A stretch of DNA of 64,000 nt, from assembly GCF_001422885.1 (NCBI RefSeq), contig NZ_LMMZ01000023.1:125138-189137 (forward strand). The letters are read 5' to 3'. This stretch comes from Methylobacterium sp. Leaf104 (GTDB taxonomy: Bacteria > Pseudomonadota > Alphaproteobacteria > Rhizobiales > Beijerinckiaceae). Below, piece by piece: positions 35,255-43,704 of this stretch. A program made the position numbers and the translations under genes. The notes under the pieces are model-generated. The model did no database searches. It was not told where the DNA came from and saw only the letters and a program-made list of their open reading frames with translations. Each line of letters opens with the position of its first letter. The first letter of the stretch is position 1.

Positions 35255-37737
35255 AATATCAAAGCTACTAAGCATTCTATATATCAATGCGTGCCGCTAT
35301 ACCTTTGCGCAAAACATCAAGAGCGTTACTAAATAATGTCGATTTAACCCCAGTCATAACCTGATCAAATTCAAATCTGTAAGTATTTATGTTTGATCTT
35401 TCAATGGGCAACCGGCCAGCCGGCACCAGTCTAGGAGGACGAATATTATAGACATCGTTATAAAATCTGTCGAAATCAACTACTATCACTGGCTTTCCAG
35501 CAGAGCTGGCCTCTGCCGCAATTCTTGAATTTCGTAATATCAAAAATTCGAACAAGTTCTTTCGCGAAAATGACAATTTTGGAAATGTTGCTACTTCCGT
35601 TTGCTTGAAGTACCAATATTTCCATTCAACAGCTGCCAAACATTGCCTAATAACAGCTTCCGCCAATAGCTTCGCGCTTGCAGTTCCTGTGTTCGACCGA
35701 ATGAAATCAGCAGCAAAAACTAATGCAGTTTCACGTTTTTCCACCGTTTCAGATTGAAAATCTTCCAGTATAAGTTTTACAATGTCTTCTCCGTTGCCAT
35801 GGTCCATATCCTCGGTATAAATAAACGCATAGCGAAGAAGCATACTTGCGGCCGCTTGAGATTTTCGAATGTCTATTCCTTTTTCGTTAGTATAAATACA
35901 TATTTGTGCTAACAAATAAATTTCTATCTCAGCAGATGAAATCTGCATAAGCTCAAATATATAACCCATAAAATCATCGACAAGCCGTCCCTGGACTATA
36001 AAGTTCATAATCTCAGGATTAATATTATTATTGATCTGAGCCAAAGTCATTCTTGATGCTCGACTTCTAGCAAGTTTTTTTGAAACAAAATATTCGAGGA
36101 ATGAACGATGGGAAAAATAATAATTCTCACCAAATTTTCGCTCGACGAAAGATCCCGAGAAGATTTCCCGATACATTGCCTCATCAGAAATTTCTGTCTG
36201 AGCAGGGAATGCCTGTCGAATGTATGAGGGTGGCACCTCCCTCGGATTGAAACTTAAGGAACGCCCATTTGTCTTTTCCCAGAGCCACCAAGCTATCTCT
36301 TCGATAGCAGACTGTCTCACAGCGGAGTCTATAAACGATCGTTCTACTTTTTGAGATTCGCGCTCAGCGATGCGCGAAGTTGAAACGCTATATAACTCAA
36401 AAACGTTAAATTCCCTAAGTTTTACACTTTCGTCAGTTGCAATGTCAGAAAAAATCTTGAGATGGACTGGTCGAAAAAGATCTTCTCTGATTTTAAGCTT
36501 GGAAAATTCATCCAGCCGGCCATCAATCCAAGCCTGTTGATCGGCTTGAATCACGCCATCAGAACTTCTATTTCGACAGTGATTTTCCAGATACAGTCTT
36601 AGGAAAAGTCGGGCATCTTCCATAGAAAAATATTGCATTTCTATTTCAATATATTTCGGCCAGTCAGCTACATTAGCTACATACTCGCCTGTACTTCTCA
36701 TGCCCCGGAGCACCCAATTATGCTCGTCGTCTGAGAGAAATGCGTTCGGACGCCCGGCAACAATGATTTTTGCCTTGCCCTTTAATATGCTATTGATCTG
36801 AGAAAAATTATATTTGAAATCCGCCCAGTTAAGGGCGTGCTTCATTTCATCAAAACCATCAAATATTACAACAAATTTCCCATTCTTGTTGAATCTCAGA
36901 AATTTTTCGAAATAATAGTCTTTTATACGATATCTCTGAGCAATGGTTTTCGCAATAAGCCCGTCTAAGTCCTGTTGTTTTGAAATGTCGGATAATCTGA
37001 CGTAGATAGGAACGCGATTGACTGCGTCATTCAAATATTTCTTGCTAATCTCCGAAACAAGGTACCTGCAAAACGACGTTTTCCCCATTCCATACCCACC
37101 GAGCAGAGCAAGTGGACGATTTTCATCACTGTCTATCCAAGAAATAACTGATTCTATAAGCTTTTTACCTTCCGAGTCTCTTTGTTGAATGTAATAATGA
37201 TTTAGATCATCTTCGTTGAAAACCTCCATTAGCTGCCTTACATACCGACGAAAGCCATGCGCACGCTCTTCGAACTCTGCAATAGTAAAAATTGATAGAT
37301 TAGGTCGATTTTCCGCCCAGTTCTTCGCCTCAGGCGAATAGTCTTTCCTAGCAATAACCCAAATTTGGTTTATCTTTTTTGCTTCTATTAAGCTAAGGTG
37401 ATCTGCATATATTTCTGTAATATCTTGTTGACTCAAGTTTTTTGAAACATTCTTGCATTCGATCGCAATCGTCTGCGTTACGAAATCATCGTCCAGACGA
37501 AGAATTATGTCTATTTTCTTTGTATCTACCCGCTGCTCTCGCGAAATACTATGTCCATCTGCTTCAAGTATTTCTATAACATAATCTCTTAGTTCGTCTC
37601 CGAGAGCCGTATTCGTGATTTTTCTCGTGCCAGTCAAAACTAACCCCTGCGTCTAAGGCAATCTACAGCCTAATTTATATTTCATAAATTGCAACAACGA
37701 CGCATTATTCAACTAGAAGAATTGGTGTTCCATCTAA
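35247..37737. mobile_element. AT-rich islet with 8-bp direct repeats and imperfect inverted ends
   Basis: The 2.48 kb between 35255 and 37729 is strikingly AT-rich, unlike everything around it. It is bounded by CCATCTAA at 35247-35254 and again at 37730-37737. Immediately inside, the left end (AATATCAAAGCTACTA) and the reverse complement of the right end (AACACCAATTCTTCTA) agree at 11 of 16 positions. Direct repeats outside inverted ends are the expected footprint of a transposition. No transposase is encoded; the only gene is the nuclease-NACHT protein. Both flanking genes end inside the repeat copies, so both stay intact. Confidence 0.6.
35277..37637 (-). CDS. Nuclease-NACHT NTPase, candidate antiphage NLR-like protein
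   Basis: A 786-residue protein in AT-rich codons. Residues 10-135 form a PD-(D/E)xK nuclease domain with E15, D43, E60 and K62 (IAIECKN), like Mrr/type IV restriction enzymes. Residues ~160-330 are a NACHT NTPase: Walker A G180-T187 (GGYGMGKT), Walker B VVIFDGFDEMK (D260-E264) and a sensor IIVAGRP (R296). The helical part includes the NACHT-associated motif YFSHRSFLEYFV. The C-terminal ~250 residues are helical without clear repeats and are the probable sensor. The start is TTG at 37637, after AGGGG; there is no upstream in-frame ATG. Bacterial NACHT proteins with effector nucleases act in phage defence. That role, and abortive DNA cleavage, are inferred here. Confidence 0.85.
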   Translation of the reverse strand: MTGTRKITNTALGDELRDYVIEILEADGHSISREQRVDTKKIDIILRLDDDFVTQTIAIECKNVSKNLSQQDITEIYADHLSLIEAKKINQIWVIARKDYSPEAKNWAENRPNLSIFTIAEFEERAHGFRRYVRQLMEVFNEDDLNHYYIQQRDSEGKKLIESVISWIDSDENRPLALLGGYGMGKTSFCRYLVSEISKKYLNDAVNRVPIYVRLSDISKQQDLDGLIAKTIAQRYRIKDYYFEKFLRFNKNGKFVVIFDGFDEMKHALNWADFKYNFSQINSILKGKAKIIVAGRPNAFLSDDEHNWVLRGMRSTGEYVANVADWPKYIEIEMQYFSMEDARLFLRLYLENHCRNRSSDGVIQADQQAWIDGRLDEFSKLKIREDLFRPVHLKIFSDIATDESVKLREFNVFELYSVSTSRIAERESQKVERSFIDSAVRQSAIEEIAWWLWEKTNGRSLSFNPREVPPSYIRQAFPAQTEISDEAMYREIFSGSFVERKFGENYYFSHRSFLEYFVSKKLARSRASRMTLAQINNNINPEIMNFIVQGRLVDDFMGYIFELMQISSAEIEIYLLAQICIYTNEKGIDIRKSQAAASMLLRYAFIYTEDMDHGNGEDIVKLILEDFQSETVEKRETALVFAADFIRSNTGTASAKLLAEAVIRQCLAAVEWKYWYFKQTEVATFPKLSFSRKNLFEFLILRNSRIAAEASSAGKPVIVVDFDRFYNDVYNIRPPRLVPAGRLPIERSNINTYRFEFDQVMTGVKSTLFSNALDVLRKGIAARIDI

Positions 37738-38159
37738 CGGAAAATCTCAATCTTCGGACACCGATCCATCACGACAATCAACCCCGCCGCCTCAGCCCGC
37801 GAGGCGGCGGAAAGATCCCGCACGCCGATCTGCATCCAGATGAAGCGCGGCGGCTGGGGGAGGGCGAGGGCCTCGTCCACCACGCCGCCGGCGGCGTCGG
37901 AGCTCCGAAAGATCTCGACCATGTCGACGGGCTCGGGCAGGTCGGCGAGGCGGGCATAGACGGGCTGGCCCTGGAGACTCTGCCCGGCGAGCCCGGGATT
38001 GACCGGGATCACCCGGTAGCCGCGCGCCAGCAGGAAGGCCATGACGTGGTGGCTCGGCCGGGCCGGGTTGGCCGAGGCGCCGACCAGGGCGATGGTCCGG
38101 GTCTCGGCGAGCACCCGGCGAATCAGGGCGGGGTCGTAGGCATCGTGGGACTGGCGCAT
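37734..38159 (-). CDS. CoA-binding domain protein (YccU-like)
   Basis: A 141-residue single-domain Rossmann protein of the CoA-binding family: TIALVGASANPARPSHHVM, then GYRVIPVNPG and a C-terminal VMDRCPKIE motif. Such proteins bind CoA or related nucleotides in solution; the physiological role is unknown. Its TAG stop at 37734-37736 lies in the right copy of the 8-bp repeat that bounds the AT-rich islet. The ATG at 38159 is preferred to the longer open frame. It is convergent with the MHS transporter if the islet is removed. Confidence 0.86.
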   Translation of the reverse strand: MRQSHDAYDPALIRRVLAETRTIALVGASANPARPSHHVMAFLLARGYRVIPVNPGLAGQSLQGQPVYARLADLPEPVDMVEIFRSSDAAGGVVDEALALPQPPRFIWMQIGVRDLSAASRAEAAGLIVVMDRCPKIEIFR

Positions 38160-38280
38160 CCCCGATCTTGTCGGGCAAGCGGGGGCGTGCTGCAAGGCTT
38201 CGCGGGTCGTCCGCAAGACGTCGCGCGGTTTCCCCAGGTCATCGGGCCTGCCGCGTCACGGTGAGCCGGAGTTCGCGTCC

Positions 38281-38727
38281 ATGTCCGAGACCCTGCCGCA
38301 GGCCCTCACGCTGGCGGAGACCGTGGCCTTCCTCGAATCGGCCTTCCCACAGATGGAGGCCGGGGGCCGGACCTACCACCTCGTCGAGGTCGGCCCCGGC
38401 CTCGCCCGGATGCGGATGGACCACCACGAGCGCCACCTGCGCCCCGGCGGCACGGTCTCCGGCCCCTCCATGATGGCGCTGGCCGACTACGCCCTCTACG
38501 CGGCGATCCTGGCCAGCCTCGGCCCGGTGGCGCTCGCCGTCACCACCAGCCTGACCTTCAACTTCCTGCGCAAGCCCGGCCCCACCGGACTCCTCGGCAC
38601 CGCCCGCCTGCTCAAGCTCGGCCGGCGCCTCGCCGTCGGCGACGTCCACATCACCGGCCCGGACGGCGCCCCCCTGGTCTGCCACGCCACCGGCACCTAC
38701 GCGATTCCGCCGGGCGCCCCGTCATGA
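38281..38727 (+). CDS. PaaI-family hotdog thioesterase
   Basis: A 148-residue hotdog-fold protein. The GGTVSGPSMMALADYALYAAIL helix with its preceding Gly-rich loop and the LTFNFLRKP strand match the PaaI/YigI-type acyl-CoA thioesterases. The usual catalytic region corresponds to MALAD, with Asp present. It probably hydrolyses an acyl- or aromatic-acyl-CoA; substrate unknown. It is divergent from the CoA-binding gene, 121 bases away. Confidence 0.82.
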   Translation: MSETLPQALTLAETVAFLESAFPQMEAGGRTYHLVEVGPGLARMRMDHHERHLRPGGTVSGPSMMALADYALYAAILASLGPVALAVTTSLTFNFLRKPGPTGLLGTARLLKLGRRLAVGDVHITGPDGAPLVCHATGTYAIPPGAPS

Positions 38728-38906
38728 CACCGGGTGGGCCGCCCGATCCCCACGACCTCGACACGACCCCCGCGGTATACGCCGGCCTCCCGCACGCCCG
38801 CGATCCATCCGGAGCCGGGCCCCGGGTTCGCTGTGGCCCGCCCCGTGCGTTGCTGCTAGAGATCCGCCGCTGACCAGGGGAGACGACGATTTCCGACGCT
38901 GTATGG

Positions 38907-40211
38907 GTGACCGGCTTGGGCCTCCTCGCCGTCTTTGCCCTCGTGCTGGCTAACGGGTTCTTCGTTGCCGCCGAGTTCGCCCTGGTCTCCGTCCGGAAGA
39001 GCCGCGTCGCCGAGCTGGTCTCCGAGCGCCGGACCAACGCCCGATCGCTCCAGCGCGCCACCGACCAGCTCGACGCCTACCTCGCCGCGACTCAGCTCGG
39101 CATCACCATCTCGTCCCTGGCCCTGGGCTGGGTCGGCGAGCCGGCCCTGGCCCATCTCATTGTTCCGGCACTGCATTTCCTGCCGGAGCCGGTCGGCACA
39201 ACCGCCGCCCACACGATCGCGGTGGTGATCTCGTTCGTCATCATCACGGCGATGCACATCGTCCTCGGCGAGCTGGCCCCGAAGAGCCTCGCCCTCCAGC
39301 GCAGCGAGCGAACCGCGCTCGCCGTGGTGCGCCCCCTGGGTGTCTTCCTGTTCGTCTTCCGGCCGGCGATCCTGTTTCTGAACGGCCTCGGCAACGGCGT
39401 GGTGCGGATGTTCGGCCTGCAGGCCGGCCACGGCGAGGGTTCGCTGCACTCCACGGCGGAGCTCAACCTCCTGGTCCAGGCGAGCCAGGAGGCCGGCCTG
39501 ATCCGCGAGGCCCAGCAGGAGGCGGTGCAGCGCATCTTCTCGATCGGCGAGCGGCGGGTGCGCGATATCATGACGCCGCGCCACGAGGTCGAGTGGGTCG
39601 ACGCCGATGAGGAGCCGGAGGCCGTCCTGAAGTCGGTGCGGGAATGCGACCATGCGCAGCTCGTGGTCAGCCGCAGCGAAGTCGACGAGATCGTCGGCGT
39701 CGTGCGCAAGCAGGACCTGCTCAACCAGCTCCTCGACGGCAAGCCCGTGAACGTCCTGGCGGCCACTCAGCCGCCCATCGTTGTGCACGAGAGCATGTCG
39801 ATCCTGGCGGTCCTGGAGACCTTCCAGGCGAAACCCGTGCGGATGGCGGTCGTCGTCGATGAGTACGGCAGCCTGGAGGGGATCGTGACGCAGACCGATC
39901 TTCTGGAGGCCATCGCCGGCAACATCCCGGAAGTGGGCGACGAGCCGAGCGTGGTCGAGCGCGAGGACGGGTCGCTCCTCATCGACGGCATGATGCCGGC
40001 GTCGCAGGCCTTCGATCGGCTCGCTTTCGCCGAACACCCGAATTCCGACGACTTCACCACACTGGCAGGCTTCGTGATCTTCCGTCTCGGCCGCATCCCG
40101 GGAACGGGCGACCACTTCGAGTCCCACGGCTGGCGGTTCGAGGTCGTCGACATGGATGGGCGGCGCATCGACAAGGTCCTGGCGACGCCCCTATCGGGAG
40201 CGACCGAGTAA
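38907..40211 (+). CDS. CNNM/HlyC-CorC family membrane protein (DUF21-CBS-CorC_HlyC)
   Basis: A 434-residue protein with an N-terminal DUF21 transmembrane domain (three to four helices, opening GLGLLAVFALVLANGFFVAAEFALV), a CBS-domain pair (MTPRHEVEWV and later) and a C-terminal CorC_HlyC domain (GTGDHFESHGWRFEVVDMDG). These proteins are linked to divalent-cation (Mg/Co) efflux. The frame is open to an ATT codon at 38889, six bases after an AGGGGAG ribosome-binding site, giving MISDAVWVTG. The GTG at 38907 is 24 bases from that site, so translation may start at ATT 38889. It stands alone between two gaps. Confidence 0.9.
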   Translation: MTGLGLLAVFALVLANGFFVAAEFALVSVRKSRVAELVSERRTNARSLQRATDQLDAYLAATQLGITISSLALGWVGEPALAHLIVPALHFLPEPVGTTAAHTIAVVISFVIITAMHIVLGELAPKSLALQRSERTALAVVRPLGVFLFVFRPAILFLNGLGNGVVRMFGLQAGHGEGSLHSTAELNLLVQASQEAGLIREAQQEAVQRIFSIGERRVRDIMTPRHEVEWVDADEEPEAVLKSVRECDHAQLVVSRSEVDEIVGVVRKQDLLNQLLDGKPVNVLAATQPPIVVHESMSILAVLETFQAKPVRMAVVVDEYGSLEGIVTQTDLLEAIAGNIPEVGDEPSVVEREDGSLLIDGMMPASQAFDRLAFAEHPNSDDFTTLAGFVIFRLGRIPGTGDHFESHGWRFEVVDMDGRRIDKVLATPLSGATE

Positions 40212-40641
40212 GGTCGCGACATTTCGTGGAAACACCTGCCGGGCGATCGCTCGGCCCGTGACGCCAGATTGCCGCGACTGAAGTGTTGTTGGGGTGAGCT
40301 CCTTGACGGACGCGACGATGTTTTCAGCATCGATAGGGCCACTCAGGGCAAAGCACCTCACGCGCAGGACGGCCTAATCAGCCCATCTCATGGATGCGCC
40401 CGCCCACAAAGTTTTAGTCGCCGAAATAAGTCTGTTCGTGCCGATCGGAGCGTGAAGAGCGGCAGGAAACGAATCGATGAGCGGCGCTCCGTTCGACCCA
40501 AGTCATCCGCGCGCTGAACCCATACCCGGCACGACCGGTGCACGTCGATCACCAACGGAAGCAACGCAGACAGCATGCTGCCTGCGTTGCGGTCACGAAT
40601 GGAACGGCACGCGCTGGAACAACGCGCCGATGATCAAGAAC
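40212..40641. other. 430-base gap with no credible gene
   Basis: One plus-strand frame from 40477 has a CxxC-type motif (CCLRCGHEW), resembling half a zinc finger, but it then runs antisense through mucR. I do not regard it as a gene. No promoter, terminator or repeat was identified. Confidence 0.4.
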
Positions 40642-41175
40642 TCAGGCGTCGACCTTCTTGCGCGGTCCGCGCCGCTTCTTCTCGACCTGCGGAGCCTCGG
40701 CCTGAGCTTCCTCGGGCGGGGGAGCCGACACGGTCTCCTCCGATGCGCTCTTGGCAACGCCTTTGCGGCGCTGCTGACCGAGACCGAGGGCGCGGGCCAG
40801 TTCGGAGCGCTGCTCGGAATAGCTTGCGGACGTCATCGGATAATCGGGCGCCAGGCCCCATTTGGCGCGGTACTGTTCGGGGGTCAGGCCACGCAGGGTA
40901 AGGTGCCTGCGCAGGGTCTTGTACTGCTTTCCGTCCTCGAAGCTGATCAGGTAATCCGGCGTGATCGAACGGCGAATTTCCTGGGGGGTCGCTTTCGGCG
41001 GACCAGCCTCCGCAGCTGGCGTACCGCTGGCAGTCACGCCTCGGATCGCCTCATGGACATCACTGAGCAGCTTGGGAAGCTCTGCACTCTGTACATGATT
41101 GTTGCTGACGTAGGCCGAGACGATATCGGCCGCCAGGGTGATGAGCCGAGCCGCGTCGTTATCCGTTTCATTCAT
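40642..41175 (-). CDS. MucR/Ros-family transcriptional regulator lacking zinc-binding cysteine
   Basis: A 177-residue DNA-binding regulator. The Ros/MucR core is clear: SFEDGKQYKTLRRHLTLRGL, then TPEQYRAKWGLAPDYPMT and the SEQRSELARALGLGQ helix. In Ros the zinc ligands are Cys, Cys, His, His. At the matching positions here are S78, D81, H91 and R95 (or G96), so the zinc site is missing. Zinc-independent Ros-type DNA-binding domains have been described in Mesorhizobium. The C-terminal tail is Lys/Arg-rich. MucR regulators control exopolysaccharide and motility genes in rhizobia; targets here are unknown. Confidence 0.88.
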   Translation of the reverse strand: MNETDNDAARLITLAADIVSAYVSNNHVQSAELPKLLSDVHEAIRGVTASGTPAAEAGPPKATPQEIRRSITPDYLISFEDGKQYKTLRRHLTLRGLTPEQYRAKWGLAPDYPMTSASYSEQRSELARALGLGQQRRKGVAKSASEETVSAPPPEEAQAEAPQVEKKRRGPRKKVDA

Positions 41176-42023
41176 GTGACTTCGCCGATCTGCATAAGTG
41201 TTGATCTTGTCTTCAAACGTAGGCTCGGATCTTTTCACAAGCAAGATGTTACGTCGAAGAATGAACGTTTTTCCGTCGGCATAAAGTGGATCATTTATCA
41301 AATTTTCGCGCATCGCCTGCACTAGTGGGGCCGATCGCGCTCCGGTTGCCCGAACACATCATCGAGGGCTCGTGCCGACTCACTTGAGTTCAATGGATTC
41401 TCGCGACGATGCTGATAAACCGCTCCATCAGCGCAACATATTCGACCGCAATCCGAATTCGTCCCCGGTCCACTTGGTGCCGCTGGTTTTCAGCGGATCG
41501 GTGTCTTTACGCTTCCAGGCGTGCAGGTGGCGCGCTTCCCTACATCGACACTTATGCGGCCGCGTCGATCTCCAACGAACGTCTGCCCGATCAGCGGACA
41601 TAACGTTTCGTTCGATAAAACAATTTTATGGTGTTCGCAATGAAGCGAAGAGACTCTGCACAGCATTGGCAGCAGATGCTTGGCGAAGGCTGAGATGCCG
41701 ATCAGACTCGAATGGAAACGAAGTGGCCCTGCAGTGCGTCTTTAGCTGCCTGGCCACCACTCATCTTCGCGGGCGCGTCGAGGACCTCGCACGGATGATA
41801 CTCGTTCGGAGGCCCGAAGAAATTCTGTCGATCAAGGCTTCGGATGAAGGCTTCTGCACCACGCCCGCATACTGGCGAATCGGCGTGACCTCGAGAGCGA
41901 AACCGAATGTCCGATGCGGCACTCACCACTGAAGGGTTGTGGAGGCGATGGTCGGAGAGCAGGGTCGAAGGACCGAGTTGCGTGACGGCCCCGCCGGAAG
42001 TCCGGCGGGGCCGCGTTTGGTCA
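41176..42023. other. 848-base region without a recognisable gene
   Basis: Somewhat less GC-rich than its neighbours. A 186-codon plus-strand frame (41372-41932) and a 75-codon minus-strand frame (41702-41929) are both open, but neither has a family, a ribosome-binding site or typical codon use. A minus-strand fragment near 41430-41560 reads like degraded protein (KTSGTKWTGDEFG), possibly a remnant gene. The part next to mucR presumably carries its promoter. Confidence 0.4.
41986..42013 (-). terminator. Stem-loop downstream of argC
   Basis: A 13-bp perfect stem, CGGCCCCGCCGGA against TCCGGCGGGGCCG, with a 2-base nominal loop. It lies 11 bases past the argC stop. There is no T-tract on the minus strand, so it may end the transcript poorly or act with Rho. 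Confidence 0.6.
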
Positions 42024-42962
42024 TCAGTCGAGGCCGAGCATCAGGCCGATATTCTGGACCGCCGCGCCGGATGCACCCTTGCCGAGATTGTCGAGGCGGG
42101 CAACGAGGACAGCCTGCCGATAGGTCTCGTTGCCGAAAACCCGAACCTCGAGGCGGTCGGTGTCGTTCAACGCTTCCGGCTCGAGACGCTCGGCACCATC
42201 GTTGGGAATGACCCGCACGAGATCCTGCCCCTCGTAATAGGCAGCAAGGGCCTTCTCCAATTCCAGCACCGTCGGCGAACCCGGCAGGGTGTCGAGGTGG
42301 AGCGGTACGCTCACCAGCATGCCCTGCCGGAAGTTACCGACGGAGGGAATGAAGATCGGCCGCCGCGTGAGGCCGGCATAGGCCTGCGTCTCGGGCAGGT
42401 GCTTGTGGCTGAGCCCGAGCCCGTAAAGCAGGAAGGATTCTCCTTCTCCGGCCTCATAGGTCTCGATCATGCCCTTCCCGCCGCCGCTGTAGCCGCTGAC
42501 GGCATTGATGCTGATGGGGTGGTTCGACGGGATCAGGCCCACTTCCACCAGGGGGCGCAGCACCGCGATCGCGCCGGTCGGATAGCAACCTGGATTGGCG
42601 ACGCGCCGGGCGCCGCGGATCGCCAGCGCCTGGGCGGGCTCGAGTTCGGCGAAGCCGTAGACCCAGGCCGGATCGACCCGGTGCGCGGTACTGGCGTCGA
42701 GGATGCGAGGTCCGCCGCCCAGCAGGGTGTCGGCAAGGGCAACGGTCTCCTTGGCGGCGGCATCCGGCAGGCACAGCACCACGAGGTCGACCACCTGCAG
42801 CAGGTCGCGCTTCACCGCGATATCCTTGCGGCTCTCATGCGGGATGCTCTTCAGGGCGACACGGCCCTCGCGCTCGAGGCGCTCGCGGATTCCGAGGCCG
42901 GTGGTTCCCGCCTCGCCATCGATGAAGACCGTGGGCTTCCGCCCCGCATCGTTCTCGCTCAT
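42024..42962 (-). CDS. argC: N-acetyl-gamma-glutamyl-phosphate reductase ArgC (short type)
   Basis: A 312-residue NADP-dependent enzyme of arginine biosynthesis that reduces N-acetylglutamyl-phosphate to the semialdehyde. It belongs to the short class 2 group: PTVFIDGEAGTTGLGIRERL at the nucleotide-binding N-terminus, the catalytic Cys in VANPGCYPTGAI, and GYSGGGKGMIE. The start is the ATG at 42962; the longer frame lacks family residues. In many alphaproteobacteria argC lies near rpsI; here rpsI is 1.1 kb upstream on the same strand, with two small genes between. Confidence 0.94.
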   Translation of the reverse strand: MSENDAGRKPTVFIDGEAGTTGLGIRERLEREGRVALKSIPHESRKDIAVKRDLLQVVDLVVLCLPDAAAKETVALADTLLGGGPRILDASTAHRVDPAWVYGFAELEPAQALAIRGARRVANPGCYPTGAIAVLRPLVEVGLIPSNHPISINAVSGYSGGGKGMIETYEAGEGESFLLYGLGLSHKHLPETQAYAGLTRRPIFIPSVGNFRQGMLVSVPLHLDTLPGSPTVLELEKALAAYYEGQDLVRVIPNDGAERLEPEALNDTDRLEVRVFGNETYRQAVLVARLDNLGKGASGAAVQNIGLMLGLD

Positions 42963-43181
42963 GGTTGCCTGATTTCCTCTTGATCGCACCGACGAAGATA
43001 CGTCTCGCACCGGTCCGTGAGCGCAGGTGACCGGGACGCTTCGTCAAGTCAACGTCTTCTCGCGACCGGAACAAGGCTTGATGACGCTCGATCAAGCCTG
43101 TGTATCGCTCGGAGCGGCCTGGAACGGCGGCATCGGACGGCTGTTATTCGCGGGACGACACATCCGATCGAGGTCGAACCG

Positions 43182-43700
43182 ATGTCAGCCAGCGCAGAAA
43201 AGAGCGATCCCAAGCTTTGGGAGAAGGTGAAGAAGCAGGTCACCGAATCCGACAAGGGCGGAAAGCCCGGTCAGTGGTCGGCCCGCAAGGCCCAGGCCGC
43301 CACGAAGGCCTACAAGGATGCCGGCGGCGGCTACCAGGGCAAGAAGTCCTCCGACAATCACCTGAAGCAGTGGACCGAGGAGGAGTGGGACACCAAGTCC
43401 GGCAAGAAGAGCGGCGAGACGGGCGAGCGCTACCTGCCGAAGAAAGCCCGCGAGTCGGTGTCCAAGTCGGAATACGACCGGTCCACAAAGAAGAAGCGCG
43501 TCGATTCGGCCAAGGGGAGGCAATTCTCGAAACAGCCCGCCGACGTCGCCAAGAAGACTGCCGCGGCGCGCAGATCCGCTTCAGGAAAATCAGGCTCGGC
43601 GAAAACGAAGGCCGACCTGATGAAGGCGGCGCGCGACAAGAACATTCCTGGCCGCTCGAAGATGTCGAAGGGCGAACTGGAACACGCCCTGCACGCCTGA
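43182..43700 (+). CDS. DUF5872-domain small basic protein with Rho-N/SAP-like C-terminus
   Basis: A 172-residue Lys-rich soluble protein. The N-terminus (KLWEKVKKQVTESDKGGKPG, then QWSARKAQAATKAYK) is the DUF5872 type. A central stretch has the repeated pattern KKARESVSKSEYDR. The last ~25 residues (NIPGRSKMSKGELEHALHA) resemble a Rho-N or SAP-like nucleic-acid-binding helix pair. Function is not established; composition and tail suggest binding of DNA or RNA. The ATG at 43182 is chosen because the frame upstream is unrelated. It is divergent from argC. Confidence 0.78.
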   Translation: MSASAEKSDPKLWEKVKKQVTESDKGGKPGQWSARKAQAATKAYKDAGGGYQGKKSSDNHLKQWTEEEWDTKSGKKSGETGERYLPKKARESVSKSEYDRSTKKKRVDSAKGRQFSKQPADVAKKTAAARRSASGKSGSAKTKADLMKAARDKNIPGRSKMSKGELEHALHA

Positions 43701-43704
43701 GGGC

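Noticed and set aside
35277..37637. Reading the AT-rich gene as a conventional type IV restriction enzyme only
   Set aside because: The nuclease domain is followed by a complete NACHT NTPase and a long helical region, which simple Mrr enzymes lack.
38724..38872. 49-codon ORF overlapping the end of the thioesterase gene (ATGA)
   Set aside because: Pro/Arg-rich, no recognisable fold, and the overlap alone is weak support.
40477..41325. 282-codon plus-strand frame with a CxxC motif
   Set aside because: Most of it runs antisense through mucR; it has no ribosome-binding site and no second metal-ligand pair.
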